DNA from: a virus
Reading direction: 5' to 3' (one strand)
IMG/VR virus record: IMGVR_UViG_3300037359_000101
Location: 1-64,000 of that record
Length of the DNA stretch: 64,000 nt
The notes below the pieces were generated by a model that was not told where the DNA came from, did no database searches, and saw only the letters and a list, made by a program, of their open reading frames with translations. Position numbers and translations under genes: made by a program. Positions 1-7,858 of the stretch are shown here, piece by piece. How positions within the stretch are numbered: position 1 is the stretch's first letter; each line of letters begins with the position of its first letter.

Positions 1-20
1 AGGGCATCAATGGACGTCAT
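1..20 (-). CDS. start of a partial gene running off the left edge
   Basis: An ATG on the minus strand at 20 opens a frame (M-T-S-I-D-A) that leaves the window after six codons. It lies 25 bp downstream of the stop of the preceding minus-strand gene, and a GGTG purine stretch sits about 20 bp before it. Spacing and strand fit the tightly packed early operon, but too little is visible to prove a gene. Confidence 0.25.
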
Positions 21-44
21 CAATCGTCTGTGTGCTTTCACCTT

Positions 45-248
45 TTACCTTTCGGATTGGCTGATCTGTTGCAGTTGGTCTGAGGTGAACTCGTCCCGGA
101 AGTGGCGTTCGCTGGTGAGGATGAATAGCCCCACGATGTCCCGGGGCTGCTCTTCTCGCTCAGACAGTTTTCCACCGTTCCGATACTGGCAGTCCGGGCA
201 CTCGTTGTTACTTGACGGACACCCACATTTTTGACACTTGCCGCTCAT
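45..248 (-). CDS. small zinc-ribbon-like protein (67 aa)
   Basis: The protein opens with a cysteine cluster, CQKCGC then ECPDC, spaced like a rubredoxin or zinc-ribbon knuckle, followed by a hydrophilic segment ending in QISQSER. The ATG at 248 is preferred over an upstream in-frame start because the longer version would run through the coding region of the neighbour upstream, whose stop overlaps this ATG (ATGA). It probably binds one zinc ion. Its role is unknown; it is the last complete gene of the minus-strand arm at this edge. Confidence 0.6.
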   Translation of the reverse strand: MSGKCQKCGCPSSNNECPDCQYRNGGKLSEREEQPRDIVGLFILTSERHFRDEFTSDQLQQISQSER

Positions 249-514
249 GCCGCACCCCCACAGTCGCACTTCGGCGCGTTCTGCCAGTGCGGGTGCCGGC
301 TCGGCAGATACTTGTGGTGGCTCAACCAGACCGCCTGGGCGCAACCATGCTTGTGCCCGTCCACTTGCTTCGAGAAAATAGGCAACACATGGCGGTCGCA
401 CTTCCACCGGTTCTCCAGTATCGGAAGTTGCATTGAATGCTCGTTGCACCCCGGGTAGTTGCACTGAACCATCCGCCTCACCCGCGCGAGGTTCTCGTAG
501 GGAACGGGGTGCAT
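245..514 (-). CDS. Cys/His-rich hypothetical protein (89 aa)
   Basis: Contains many paired cysteines and histidines (CNYPGCNEH, CDRH, HKHGC, HWQNAPKCDCGG), consistent with one or two structural zinc sites. The start ATG at 514 overlaps the TAA stop of the upstream gene (TAATG), which implies translational coupling and argues against the longer frame. It is followed by the 67-residue zinc-ribbon gene with an ATGA overlap, so both may come from one small metal-binding gene group. No family was recognised. Confidence 0.6.
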   Translation of the reverse strand: MHPVPYENLARVRRMVQCNYPGCNEHSMQLPILENRWKCDRHVLPIFSKQVDGHKHGCAQAVWLSHHKYLPSRHPHWQNAPKCDCGGAA

Positions 515-807
515 TAAACGGCCCTCCCGTCGCCCACGACTGCCGCTATGGCAGCATTGCGCCCACCGTCTTTCTTGTAGAAGAACCCGGCCAGCTTGCA
601 GGGGAAACCGATGCCGATGAACGCCTTCCACGGATAGATGGTGCAGGCGTCATCGTGAAACTTTTCGACGAAGCCGATGTCATTTCCGTTCAGGTTGATT
701 ACCTGCCGGACCATCCGGAAGTCGTTCTGGACTTCGACGATTTTTAATGCAGGGTTCGGGGCCTTGCGAGCCACTGAGAACCGAGACTTATTTGCTGCTA
801 TATTCAT
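514..807 (-). CDS. hypothetical protein (97 aa)
   Basis: Basic N-terminus (MNIAANKSRFSVARK) followed by a mixed alpha/beta-looking stretch (VEVQNDFRMVRQVINLNGND, then FIGIGFPCKLAGFFYK). A GTG at 822 would add five residues. The ATG at 807 is preferred because a promoter-like pair of boxes lies at 814-841 with only 6 bp between its -10 box and this ATG, as at other starts in this genome. It heads a three-gene string ending at 45. Function unknown. Confidence 0.6.
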   Translation of the reverse strand: MNIAANKSRFSVARKAPNPALKIVEVQNDFRMVRQVINLNGNDIGFVEKFHDDACTIYPWKAFIGIGFPCKLAGFFYKKDGGRNAAIAAVVGDGRAV

Positions 808-813
808 GCCTCC

Positions 814-841
814 AAAATACACGAGGGCAGCGGATTGTAAA
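814..841 (-). promoter_or_regulatory. putative sigma-70-type promoter before the 807 gene
   Basis: On the minus strand a TTTACA box (836-841) is followed by a 16-bp spacer and TATTTT (814-819). The ATG at 807 begins 6 bp beyond the -10 box, so a transcript would have almost no 5' leader. The site lies in the 823-881 gap between genes. No transcript data support it. Confidence 0.4.
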
Positions 842-881
842 CACCCAAAGTGACGATTTTTACGATTATAGTTTCTCTTAT

Positions 882-2384
882 CTATCCAGCCCGGATGATA
901 AGATTCGACGGATTCAGGTCCGCGTCGTTCAGGGCGTCCATGTTGTTGAGCTTTGAACGGAGGGCTCGATGGATCGCCTTTTCGACGGTGTGCGCCGCGA
1001 GTAGGACGCGATAGTGTGCGATTGACTTTCCCCCGTCTCTCGGAAGCCGACCGAAGACTTGACGTATCGTAACAGCGGAGTGACAGGGCATCACGTATCC
1101 GATCCTCGGGTGTTCGCCGTCCAGGTCCTGCATCGAGAGACAGACACCTCCGGCATCGTTGTTCACAATCAAGGTGCGGCAGCTATTCTCCTGGAAGCGT
1201 GCGACCGACGCATCTCGTGTCTTGACCGACTCTGGCGAGCCGTCGATTATCAGTGCCGAGGGAAACCGTTTCGCCAGTTCGTCAATCGTTTGGCGGAAGT
1301 TCACGAAGAACACAACTGAAAAACCCTTCTCCAAAGAATCGCGGCCAAGCTCTTCCGCAATCGGGACCTTTATCAGTTCAAGTTCCTGCCGTGCTCTGAG
1401 GATTCTCGTCAGCGGGTGGTCCGGCGCTTTGTCGTCTGCCGCCCGAGTCTTCAATAGCTCGATTGCCTCCGCCACCTGTTCATACAACTCGTTTACACGC
1501 TCTGGATTCGACAGGTCGTAAAGCTCGGGCTCGATGTCGCAGGCGGGAAATCCCGGGATGTCTTCGCACCGCACTCGCACTCCGCGTTCCGGGATGATCT
1601 GGTTGTGGAGCGCGAGCATGACCTGCCGCTGCTCTGCTTCGCTGGCCATCCACTTCCACCCATGAAAACGGTCATCCCGCCGGCAGCCATAGTGGGACGC
1701 CCAGCGGTAGAAGGACGGACGGATTTTCTTCTCTAGGCCGTTGCCGGTGAAAATAAAATCGTGGTCGAGGTTATGCAGGTCCAGCAAGTAGCCGAGCGCG
1801 CGCATCTGGAGCGGGTTGCTGGCGACCGTGGCGGATAGCCCCAGCACCCGGAGACCCTGGCGCTTGGCGGCAATCAGCATGTCGGCGTTGAGCGAGTCCT
1901 GGCCCCCGCAGCGGTGAACCTCGTCGAAGATGACCTGCTTTACGCCCGGGTGAAACGAAAAATGTCCGTAGTCATGTTGGCGCGTTTTCTTCTCAATGCA
2001 GTGAATTCCCTGGGAATGGACGTAACAGGGCTCAATCGAATCCAAGGACACGTTCCTCTGGCAGCACTGGCACTGATAGTAAACCTCGCGCCGGCCCGCA
2101 CCGCCCGACCACTGGCCAAAGGGAGTATTTCCTGCGCGGAGCAATTCGTATCCGACCTGGGAGAACTTTTCTCCAAAGTGTTCAGCCGCACGAGCCCAAG
2201 TCGAATGAGCAACCTTCGGGTGAACAACCAAAGTGGGAAGCCCAGAATCCACGGCGACAGCAGCAGCAACGTAGGTTTTGCCGGTGCCAGTGCCGGACTT
2301 GTCGATACCGGTGCGCCGATTAGCGAGGATTGTTCTGAGTCGCTCGAAAGGTTCGTGCTGGTGGTCTCGGAGCTTTTCATTCAT
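882..2384 (-). CDS. SF2 DNA/RNA helicase (DEAD/SNF2-like)
   Basis: A 500-residue superfamily 2 ATPase that probably unwinds or remodels DNA during replication or recombination. Motif I is GTGTGKT (residues 31-37), motif II is DEVH (about 153-156, VIFDEVHRCGG), motif III is LSATV, and a C-terminal RecA-like lobe carries VVFFVNFRQT and a late arginine motif (VFGRLPRDGG, motif VI-like). A CxxC...C segment between motifs I and II (YQCQCCQRN) may hold zinc. The ATG at 2384 overlaps the stop of the 90-residue gene upstream (ATGA), so it is chosen over an in-frame ATG at 2396. It forms a coupled block with the SMC-like ATPase. Confidence 0.88.
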   Translation of the reverse strand: MNEKLRDHQHEPFERLRTILANRRTGIDKSGTGTGKTYVAAAVAVDSGLPTLVVHPKVAHSTWARAAEHFGEKFSQVGYELLRAGNTPFGQWSGGAGRREVYYQCQCCQRNVSLDSIEPCYVHSQGIHCIEKKTRQHDYGHFSFHPGVKQVIFDEVHRCGGQDSLNADMLIAAKRQGLRVLGLSATVASNPLQMRALGYLLDLHNLDHDFIFTGNGLEKKIRPSFYRWASHYGCRRDDRFHGWKWMASEAEQRQVMLALHNQIIPERGVRVRCEDIPGFPACDIEPELYDLSNPERVNELYEQVAEAIELLKTRAADDKAPDHPLTRILRARQELELIKVPIAEELGRDSLEKGFSVVFFVNFRQTIDELAKRFPSALIIDGSPESVKTRDASVARFQENSCRTLIVNNDAGGVCLSMQDLDGEHPRIGYVMPCHSAVTIRQVFGRLPRDGGKSIAHYRVLLAAHTVEKAIHRALRSKLNNMDALNDADLNPSNLIIRAG

Positions 2385-2653
2385 GGGAAGGGGCACCGCA
2401 GGGTAGCGGGCACCCGAGTCGCCCAGAGCTTTTTCGGTATCGGCGAGGGCGTGCTCAACCCCTCGAATCCCGCGATACCACGATACCGCCAGACCTGCGC
2501 GTCCTCAATGTATGGATGCCGCCGGTTGTAGCCGATGATTACCCAGCGCAAGAGTAGCGCGTGCCAGAGTTTGCCGAGCCACCAGCGGAAAAGCGTCCGC
2601 CGCCCTTTCCAGGACAGCGGACAATACTTCAGCTGTGACTGAAGCTCTTTCAT
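2381..2653 (-). CDS. hypothetical basic protein (90 aa)
   Basis: A tryptophan- and arginine-rich protein (WKGRRTLFRWWLGKLWHALLLRWVIIGYNRR), predicted to be helical and possibly membrane-associated. Its ATG overlaps the stop of the SMC-like gene and its TGA overlaps the start of the helicase gene, so all three are probably translated together. The similar coupling on both sides supports it being a real gene despite no recognised family. Confidence 0.6.
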   Translation of the reverse strand: MKELQSQLKYCPLSWKGRRTLFRWWLGKLWHALLLRWVIIGYNRRHPYIEDAQVWRYRGIAGFEGLSTPSPIPKKLWATRVPATLRCPFP

Positions 2654-4032
2654 GCCGCCTTGACTGAGCCTCCCTCGACCACGAAGACACCCACGTCCGC
2701 CGGCACCATCGCGGGCTTCTCGCCCACTATCGCGGCCAGGATCGTCTTGTTCTGAGACTTCGCTTGTTCGATGAAGTCAAAGACGCTTCGGCCCAAGCTT
2801 TCCGCGCGGTCCAAAAGTTCGATGCCGAATCCCGGAGGGTAGAGCGACGACAGTTGCGAGGAGAGCTTCATCAACTGCGACGTGGACAGCATCCCGGCCT
2901 CGCAGCCTTCGTAACTAAAGTTGCCGGCCCCGTCAAAAGCCAACCCCGGTATTCCTGACGACTCCCCGCAGGTCTTCAGCTTCGCCAGCCGCTTGTTTCG
3001 CAGTTCTCGCGTCGTGGCCTCCAGAGAAAGGATCAGGGCCTCGTCGGCCTCGCGTTCTTTCTGGCGGGTTTGGTTTTTCACATACTGATCGTATAGGACT
3101 TGTTCCGCTTGCCGCTTGCTCAACGCCGCGTCCACAGTCGCCGTGTCGGCGGTGTTGGAAATCCTCGCTTCGAGGGCGGTAGTGTCGGGCAACCCCGGCG
3201 CTGGAACCTCGTCCTTCCTCTGGTAAGCCGCCAGCCAGTTCTCGGTCTCCTTCAGGCTGGTCTGCTGAATTTCAAGCTCCCGCTGCAAGCGTGTTATCTG
3301 CTCTTTATAAACCCGCACATTCCCCTCAGCGGTGTCCACCTTGGCATTAAGGTCCCGGATAAGCCGATTCTCCGCGTTCGCTGCGTCCAACTTCGACTGG
3401 TAGCCTTGTCGAAGGTTCGCCAATTCGACGTGCAGGGCTGCTTGCGATTCGATGTGCAGCCTGACGATCTCGGCCCGCTGGACCTGGAGAGTCATCAGGT
3501 CCTCCGGCTTGGCCACCTCAGTCAGGTCAATCTCCCCATAGGCTTTAAGCGTCTCGCGCGCCCGGGACGCTTTTTCCTCAGTGGCGAGAATCTCAGCGTC
3601 CAGCCCGGCGGTATCAACGGCGAACACCGAAGCGAAGTATTTCTTCCGCTCAAGCTCAGTCATGGCGGATAGGTGGTTCTGGTCCAAGAGAAAAGGGTTC
3701 AGCATTTTCTTAACCTCCGCCACCGCGTCTCTGACGGGCGTTCCGTTCTTCTCGAAGACCAACGCCCGGGCTTTCGTGCTGCCATCCTTGGCAACATAAA
3801 AAGTGCGTTGGACCGCGCCTGTGTCCAGGTCCATTCGGATCAGCGCTTCGGTCTCGCCCCGGCGGATGATGTCGGAGGGAAAAGTCCCACCGAATACCCA
3901 CTTGACAGCGTTCAGCAGCGTGGTTTTCCCCTGGCGTATCTCCCCGTAGAAACAGAGAAGGGGCTTGTTCAGTTCGATCACGGCGTCCTCGACGAGGCCG
4001 ACATTCTTAATGGTTAATTTCAGTGCTTTCAT
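2650..4032 (-). CDS. SMC/RecF/SbcC-like ATPase
   Basis: 460 residues. The N-terminus has the RecF/SMC beta-strand signature (LTIKNVGLVEDAVIEL) and Walker A GEIRQGKT (30-37). The centre (about 150-330) is rich in K, E, Q and L, consistent with a coiled coil. A Walker B/D-loop-like segment follows (GIELLDRAESL, near 400), then KTILAAIVGEKP. It is much shorter than bacterial SMC or SbcC and lacks a classic D-E pair, so it may be a compact phage RecF/RecN-type protein acting at DNA ends with the neighbouring helicase. Start: the ATG at 4032 overlaps the stop of a 29-residue membrane peptide (ATGA); a longer frame to 4152 is rejected. Confidence 0.78.
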   Translation of the reverse strand: MKALKLTIKNVGLVEDAVIELNKPLLCFYGEIRQGKTTLLNAVKWVFGGTFPSDIIRRGETEALIRMDLDTGAVQRTFYVAKDGSTKARALVFEKNGTPVRDAVAEVKKMLNPFLLDQNHLSAMTELERKKYFASVFAVDTAGLDAEILATEEKASRARETLKAYGEIDLTEVAKPEDLMTLQVQRAEIVRLHIESQAALHVELANLRQGYQSKLDAANAENRLIRDLNAKVDTAEGNVRVYKEQITRLQRELEIQQTSLKETENWLAAYQRKDEVPAPGLPDTTALEARISNTADTATVDAALSKRQAEQVLYDQYVKNQTRQKEREADEALILSLEATTRELRNKRLAKLKTCGESSGIPGLAFDGAGNFSYEGCEAGMLSTSQLMKLSSQLSSLYPPGFGIELLDRAESLGRSVFDFIEQAKSQNKTILAAIVGEKPAMVPADVGVFVVEGGSVKAA

Positions 4033-4118
4033 AATTGGTATCCTGCCGCTGGCTGCGCTTTCGGGCGGAGCCACAAAACAATGACTAGGACAAGGACTGC
4101 CCAGATAACGCAGGCCAT
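4029..4118 (-). CDS. 29-residue membrane peptide
   Basis: ATG at 4118, TGA at 4029-4031. The residues after the start (CVIWAVLVLVIVLWL) make one hydrophobic span, followed by a positively charged tail (RPKAQ), which predicts a single-pass inner-membrane peptide with a cytoplasmic C-terminus by the positive-inside rule. Its stop overlaps the SMC-like start in an ATGA junction, as at most true junctions in this arm. Function unknown. It could be chance, but membrane span plus exact coupling is suggestive. Confidence 0.45.
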   Translation of the reverse strand: MACVIWAVLVLVIVLWLRPKAQPAAGYQL

Positions 4119-4121
4119 ACT

Positions 4122-4199
4122 CTATCGGGAGGGGATGTTGGGGATAAACCACAAGGCTCCCGCCAAGACGAGCCCGTAAACAAACGTCACGTAAATCAT
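4122..4199 (-). CDS. 25-residue possible membrane peptide
   Basis: ATG at 4199, TAG at 4122, ending 3 bp before the next small gene. The peptide is mostly hydrophobic (IYVTFVYGLVLAGALWFI). No Shine-Dalgarno sequence is visible before the ATG. It fills the gap between the 114-residue gene and the 29-residue peptide, but evidence is limited to spacing and hydrophobicity. Confidence 0.3.
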   Translation of the reverse strand: MIYVTFVYGLVLAGALWFIPNIPSR

Positions 4200-4225
4200 A
4201 TTTTTCAGCTTATGTATTTTTCGGC

Positions 4226-4570
4226 TCAATACAGGTCTTCACTGAATAGCGTTCCTTTGGTCCAGCTTTGGTTCCTGATTTGCCCGGCAGCCTCGGCTAT
4301 CTTCCAAGCCTTCTGGCGGCTACAAAACTTGCCATCTTGGTCGATGAAGCCCTGCTCGGCGCTCATCCATTCGCTGGGGCGTTTTCCATCTACCAGAATG
4401 ACTCCGCGCATTACGCTATCCCAATGTCGTGCGCCCGCGACTATCTGGCCGGTTGCTTTAGAGCGGATCGCCGCGCACACAACGAGCCGAACGAGGCGCT
4501 TCGGACAACCGCCGCCAGCCTTTCGGCTTGGGGACAGTTTCGGCGCGGTCAAAGCGTTCTTGGTTTTCAC
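4226..4570 (-). CDS. phage early protein with GFI...AW.IA module (114 aa)
   Basis: The core reads CAAIRSKATGQIVAGARHW, then a QGFIDQDGKF strand, SRQKAWKIAEAAGQI helix and a SEDLY tail. This pattern is a widespread phage family of unknown function. The same module appears three times inside the giant virion protein of this phage (see 44367-54434), an unusual link between an early and a late gene. Start: a GTG at 4570 whose GTGA overlaps the stop of the upstream nucleotide-metabolism gene. Function unknown; a small ligand-binding domain is a guess. Confidence 0.7.
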   Translation of the reverse strand: MKTKNALTAPKLSPSRKAGGGCPKRLVRLVVCAAIRSKATGQIVAGARHWDSVMRGVILVDGKRPSEWMSAEQGFIDQDGKFCSRQKAWKIAEAAGQIRNQSWTKGTLFSEDLY

Positions 4571-5460
4571 GGCGGCGGTGTCTGAGCTTGGTTGTTACCG
4601 GCAGCCGTCATTTCCGCAATCAACCGCGCAGCGGCACCGGGGGCGGGGCGGTCATCCACCAAATTCCCAGTCGCCTTCGCGTCCAAAATGATTCCCATGC
4701 AAGCCGCCGCGTGCGCCGTGTGCGGCTGGCCGGATTCGGTGTCAAGCTCTTCGCCGTCCACGGCTGCGAAAATGTGCCGAAGCGCCGCGTCGATATACAC
4801 GGTGTAGCTGACGTTCTTCTGCCGCCAGTTGGCCCGGCCATATTTCTTCGCCCCCAGCCGCATGACTTGGGCCACATGGAGAACCAGGGCCGGCGGCACG
4901 AGACTCAGACAAGGCTTGGTTCGCCCAATCAAGTCCTTCGGGTTGGTGGCGGTGTCGCTGTCTTGGCTGATCTCCGTAACTGCCGGTTTGTCCGCCATGC
5001 CCGGGGATAACGGTCGGTATCCAGAAAGCCCCACAGAGCCATCCAAGACGGTGACAAGCCGGTAAGGATTACGTCCAGAACTGAGAGGGACCAAATACCA
5101 GACCTCCAAGCCGAGATACTGGGCGATCTCTGTTTCTGCCTTCACCCCCTTCGACCCGTCCCATCCCTCCAAAAGCAGCACTACGAGTTGTTTCGACACC
5201 CCGAGATACCCCCGGTCAAACTGCTCCCAGGTTGCCCAGTCCCCCGCGATGCCGCCTAGCTCATGCAGCGGGTGCGAATGGGTGATGGGCGAGAAGACAT
5301 TTAGGCCCTGGCTGGTAATCAACCACGCTGCCGCCTTCGTGGCCTGTTCGTATCGCCATTTCCTAATCGCCGGGTCCGGGCTGGAGTAGGGACAGGCCAG
5401 ATAAGTCAGGGGCGTTGCCGAATAAGTCAGGGGTGTTTTTTCTTTCACGTCTTTAATCAT
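4567..5460 (-). CDS. fusion: DUF1937 (deoxyribosyltransferase-like) + dATP/dGTP diphosphohydrolase
   Basis: 297 residues in two parts. The N-terminal half (about 15-125) matches the DUF1937 nucleoside 2-deoxyribosyltransferase-like pattern: YLACPYSSPDP, FSPITHSHPL, WEQFDRGYL and EGWDGSKGVKAETEIA. The C-terminal half (about 170-270) matches the phage dATP/dGTP diphosphohydrolase (DUF5664, MazZ-type) pattern: NPKDLIGRTKPCLSLVPP, GAKKYGRANWR and AALRHIFAAVDGEELDTESG. Expected roles are hydrolysis of deoxynucleotides to remodel the dNTP pool. A TTG at 5484 could add eight residues; ATG 5460 is preferred. The next gene upstream is a dNMP-kinase-like protein, supporting a nucleotide-metabolism unit. 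No PurZ homologue is seen in the window. Confidence 0.75.
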   Translation of the reverse strand: MIKDVKEKTPLTYSATPLTYLACPYSSPDPAIRKWRYEQATKAAAWLITSQGLNVFSPITHSHPLHELGGIAGDWATWEQFDRGYLGVSKQLVVLLLEGWDGSKGVKAETEIAQYLGLEVWYLVPLSSGRNPYRLVTVLDGSVGLSGYRPLSPGMADKPAVTEISQDSDTATNPKDLIGRTKPCLSLVPPALVLHVAQVMRLGAKKYGRANWRQKNVSYTVYIDAALRHIFAAVDGEELDTESGQPHTAHAAACMGIILDAKATGNLVDDRPAPGAAARLIAEMTAAGNNQAQTPPP

Positions 5461-5487
5461 AACACGCGTGCCTCGTATAGACAACCG

Positions 5488-6447
5488 CTATTCGCGGATT
5501 TGTGACAGGAATTCGTCCACCGACAACAGCCGGGGCGACGGCACCGGATACTTGTCGTCATTCCACACCGCCCAGAACTTCATCCCGCTGGGCGTCTGGC
5601 TTAGCTTGGTCGTGATGTCGCGCTCGATGCCATCCGCCAGCGGGTTCGTCAGCGGCTTTCCCCCGCGCGCGGACCGGGTGAGACTATTACAGAGAACGTG
5701 ATACGGAGCAAATCCCGCTTGACGCAACCCCTGGTATTGTTCGGTCGTTTCAACGCTCGTCACCACGATGGGGTTCTTCAAGTCGTTGGCCCGGACGGCG
5801 CGCGACAACAAGCTCCTGATCCAGAATCCCGGCGTCCCAAACTCTTGTGGATTGACACCGAAAAGCGCCAGCCCATCCTTGCCGGCACTGCGAATGTGAA
5901 TCGTGAAAAGCGCCCGCGCGGGAGTCATCGGCGTGGTATCGTTGCCGTCGCCCCAAGCGCGCACCTCGCCCACAAACTGATTCAGCGCTCCCTTGTCCTG
6001 CACCGGGCCGAATGCCGTGGCGGCCATAGCGTAGATCGGATCATCGAATTCCAAAACCGTAGCCCCCAGTTGGGCGGCCAGCCAAGACTTGCCTACCCGA
6101 GAGTGGCCCGTAAAGAACAGGGTGGGGACGCCCCTCACCAGCACCGACGTTTTATGCACTGCTCCGCTAACCGGCTGTTGTTTTTGCGCGGGTTTCGGCA
6201 GCACATTGGCCTTGGTCAGCTTGGGCAACGGCGCGGGCTGCCCTTCCGGTATTGCCGCAGCGGCCCCCGCAACGAGCTTGTTCATGGCCGCGCGCTCTTC
6301 GGGCGGCACTTCGGCCCCGGTGATGTTCGGGTCGTTAAGCATCCCGCACAGGGCTCGCAAGGACGCGGTATCATTCCCCATCGCCCCCGGGTCCATCGGA
6401 CGCTTCAGCGCCGCCGGTTTCATGTCTAAAGTATTGGTCTCGCTCAT
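5488..6447 (-). CDS. P-loop protein resembling phage dNMP kinase
   Basis: 319 residues. A disordered Pro/Ala-rich N-terminus (1-100) precedes a P-loop GHSRVGKS, then the motif EFDDPIYAMAATAFG. Later come FGTPGFWIRSL and a strand NPIVVTSVETTEQYQGLRQAGF. This order (P-loop, DPIY..A..FG, FWI, ..TEQ..LR..G) resembles T4 gp1/T7-type deoxynucleoside monophosphate kinases, which convert dNMP to dNDP. The substrate cannot be read from sequence, and a packaging or recombination ATPase is an alternative. It ends 27 bp before the chosen start of the DUF1937 fusion gene. Confidence 0.6.
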   Translation of the reverse strand: MSETNTLDMKPAALKRPMDPGAMGNDTASLRALCGMLNDPNITGAEVPPEERAAMNKLVAGAAAAIPEGQPAPLPKLTKANVLPKPAQKQQPVSGAVHKTSVLVRGVPTLFFTGHSRVGKSWLAAQLGATVLEFDDPIYAMAATAFGPVQDKGALNQFVGEVRAWGDGNDTTPMTPARALFTIHIRSAGKDGLALFGVNPQEFGTPGFWIRSLLSRAVRANDLKNPIVVTSVETTEQYQGLRQAGFAPYHVLCNSLTRSARGGKPLTNPLADGIERDITTKLSQTPSGMKFWAVWNDDKYPVPSPRLLSVDEFLSQIRE

Positions 6448-6571
6448 ATATCAGTTTAGTTTTCGACGTTACAATTTCACTCTTGCAGGGTTTCGCCGGC
6501 AACTCGGTGGGCTGCTCCAACTCCAACAGAGACAGGAACGCACGCCGCCAAGCTGTCAGCAGGATCGTCAT
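6371..6571 (-). CDS. hypothetical protein (66 aa), overlapping
   Basis: ATG at 6571 overlaps the stop of the 195-residue gene (ATGA), giving MTILLTAWRRAFLSLLELEQP and a charged C-terminal half. Its last 77 bp overlap the start of the dNMP-kinase-like gene in another frame, more than usual here. The start coupling is good, the large overlap is a warning, and no family is recognised. Confidence 0.4.
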   Translation of the reverse strand: MTILLTAWRRAFLSLLELEQPTELPAKPCKSEIVTSKTKLIYERDQYFRHETGGAEASDGPGGDGE

Positions 6572-7155
6572 CGGGTGGCGTAGGTGGGAGAGATTTCGCT
6601 CGGGACGGACCCCAAGCGGCACCAGTGCAATTCGCCGTTGCTCCAGAAGAAGCTCGCCCGCAGCGCCGGGACGAAAAGCAGGTCAGCCGCGCCGATGTTC
6701 CCGATGACGAGGTTCTCCCGCGTGCCCAGTTCCTCGGCAGCGGCGTCCAAGAAAAGGTCGATCTGAGCGGCCCGGAGGTTCAGCCCTGCGATCAGCCGTT
6801 CGATCACTGGATTCGGATTCCCCGAGGCAGCTTGGAGACCGATGGCCGCTGAATACTTGCGCTGCACCCCCCGGCGCTTTTTCTCAGCCCGATGCTGCCA
6901 CTTGCCAATCTGCGCCAGGGTAAATCCCGGCATCTTGCGCGCCAGCTTTTCCGATGCGGGCTTCCGCTCAGCGGTGGAAATGAATTCCCGGCTCCGGGCA
7001 GTCATCAGCACTTTGCGCTCCCGGTTGGTCATCCGCCGGCCCTTCTGGCTGAGAAGGTCCATCGCCACACTCTCGGGCAGGTGGTCAGTATTGGTCTGAC
7101 GCAGTTGCCTGATCTCGATTTGTTCGTTGCTCAATTTGTTCTTTGCGTTTTTCAT
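6568..7155 (-). CDS. hypothetical basic protein (195 aa)
   Basis: Starts at an ATG (MKNAKNKLSNEQIEIRQLRQ). The N-terminal half is highly charged and helical and includes RMTNRERKVLMTARSREF and MPGFTLAQIGKWQHRAEKK, which could be a DNA-binding helix pair. The C-terminal half (AAEELGTRENLVIGN, FFWSNGELHWCRL) looks like a small alpha/beta domain. A longer frame to 7251 would overlap the coding region upstream and is rejected. No family recognised. Confidence 0.6.
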   Translation of the reverse strand: MKNAKNKLSNEQIEIRQLRQTNTDHLPESVAMDLLSQKGRRMTNRERKVLMTARSREFISTAERKPASEKLARKMPGFTLAQIGKWQHRAEKKRRGVQRKYSAAIGLQAASGNPNPVIERLIAGLNLRAAQIDLFLDAAAEELGTRENLVIGNIGAADLLFVPALRASFFWSNGELHWCRLGSVPSEISPTYATR

Positions 7156-7160
7156 AAAAG

Positions 7161-7400
7161 TCAGTCTCCGTCTTTGCCCGCGTGAAACGCCTCTAGGGCA
7201 AGTCGTTCCGTTCGGAACGCCCGCGCGTGGAGCATTTGCCGCAAAGCCCACCTGCGGAATCGGTGCAGGTCTCGTCGCTCCGCCAGCAGCCCGCTGTTCG
7301 CCTGCCGCAGATAGAACACGTCGCGCTCAAGCTCCAAGTGAATCGCCGGATTGGGCAAATTCCACCGGCGGCACAGAAAAGAAATCAGCCGACGTTTCAT
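7161..7400 (-). CDS. hypothetical basic protein (79 aa)
   Basis: Arg/Leu-rich, predicted all-helical (MKRRLISFLCRRWNLP, then LLAERRDLHRFRRWALRQML). Its ATG at 7400 overlaps the stop of the 62-residue gene (ATGA). It ends five bases before the 195-residue gene. No family recognised; the charge would fit nucleic-acid binding. Confidence 0.55.
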   Translation of the reverse strand: MKRRLISFLCRRWNLPNPAIHLELERDVFYLRQANSGLLAERRDLHRFRRWALRQMLHARAFRTERLALEAFHAGKDGD

Positions 7401-7585
7401 GGCTGGAGTGTCCTGGGAATCGCGAGCTTCACGCCGTCGTCGTCGTGGTGTTCCCAGAAGAGTCGCTCTAGGTCTGGAAAGGTGGATTCCTCCCACCCAA
7501 ACCGATTGCACTCATCTATCCATCGGAGACACGCGCGGATTCCCTTGATGGTGGCCGCCGCCGGGCGCTTGGTTTCTACTGGCAT
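7397..7585 (-). CDS. hypothetical protein (62 aa)
   Basis: Short acidic-basic protein with IRACLRWIDECNRFGW and LERLFWEHHDDDG. Overlaps the upstream 93-residue gene by 10 bp and the downstream gene by an ATGA junction. No motif recognised. Confidence 0.5.
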   Translation of the reverse strand: MPVETKRPAAATIKGIRACLRWIDECNRFGWEESTFPDLERLFWEHHDDDGVKLAIPRTLQP

Positions 7586-7857
7586 GATCCGCCCTCCGGT
7601 CTGCGATCTGCCGCCGCTATCAGGCGCGTCATCTCTTGGTTGAATGCCTCCTGGACCTCTGGGAAAACAAACTTCGCCACTCTGCCGGGCTGCCCATAAA
7701 GCTTCACCTGCTTGTTGCCCCGGCGCGCAAATCCGTCAGGCGCTTCGCTCCGGTGGAAGTCAATCCCCGAGTAGTTGGCGCGCCAGCCGGGGCTGCGCTC
7801 CTTGTCTCCTTTGCCCGCGCTGTGGTTGAGAAGGTCGTGTGTGTGTGAGTGGTTCAT
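7576..7857 (-). CDS. hypothetical protein (93 aa)
   Basis: His-rich N-terminus (MNHSHTHDLLNHS) then a charged region (KERSPGWRANYSGIDFHR, NKQVKLYGQPGRV) and a C-terminal helix (VQEAFNQEMTRLIAAADRR). Directly follows the 47-residue membrane gene. No family recognised. Confidence 0.55.
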   Translation of the reverse strand: MNHSHTHDLLNHSAGKGDKERSPGWRANYSGIDFHRSEAPDGFARRGNKQVKLYGQPGRVAKFVFPEVQEAFNQEMTRLIAAADRRPEGGSCQ

Positions 7858-7858
7858 A

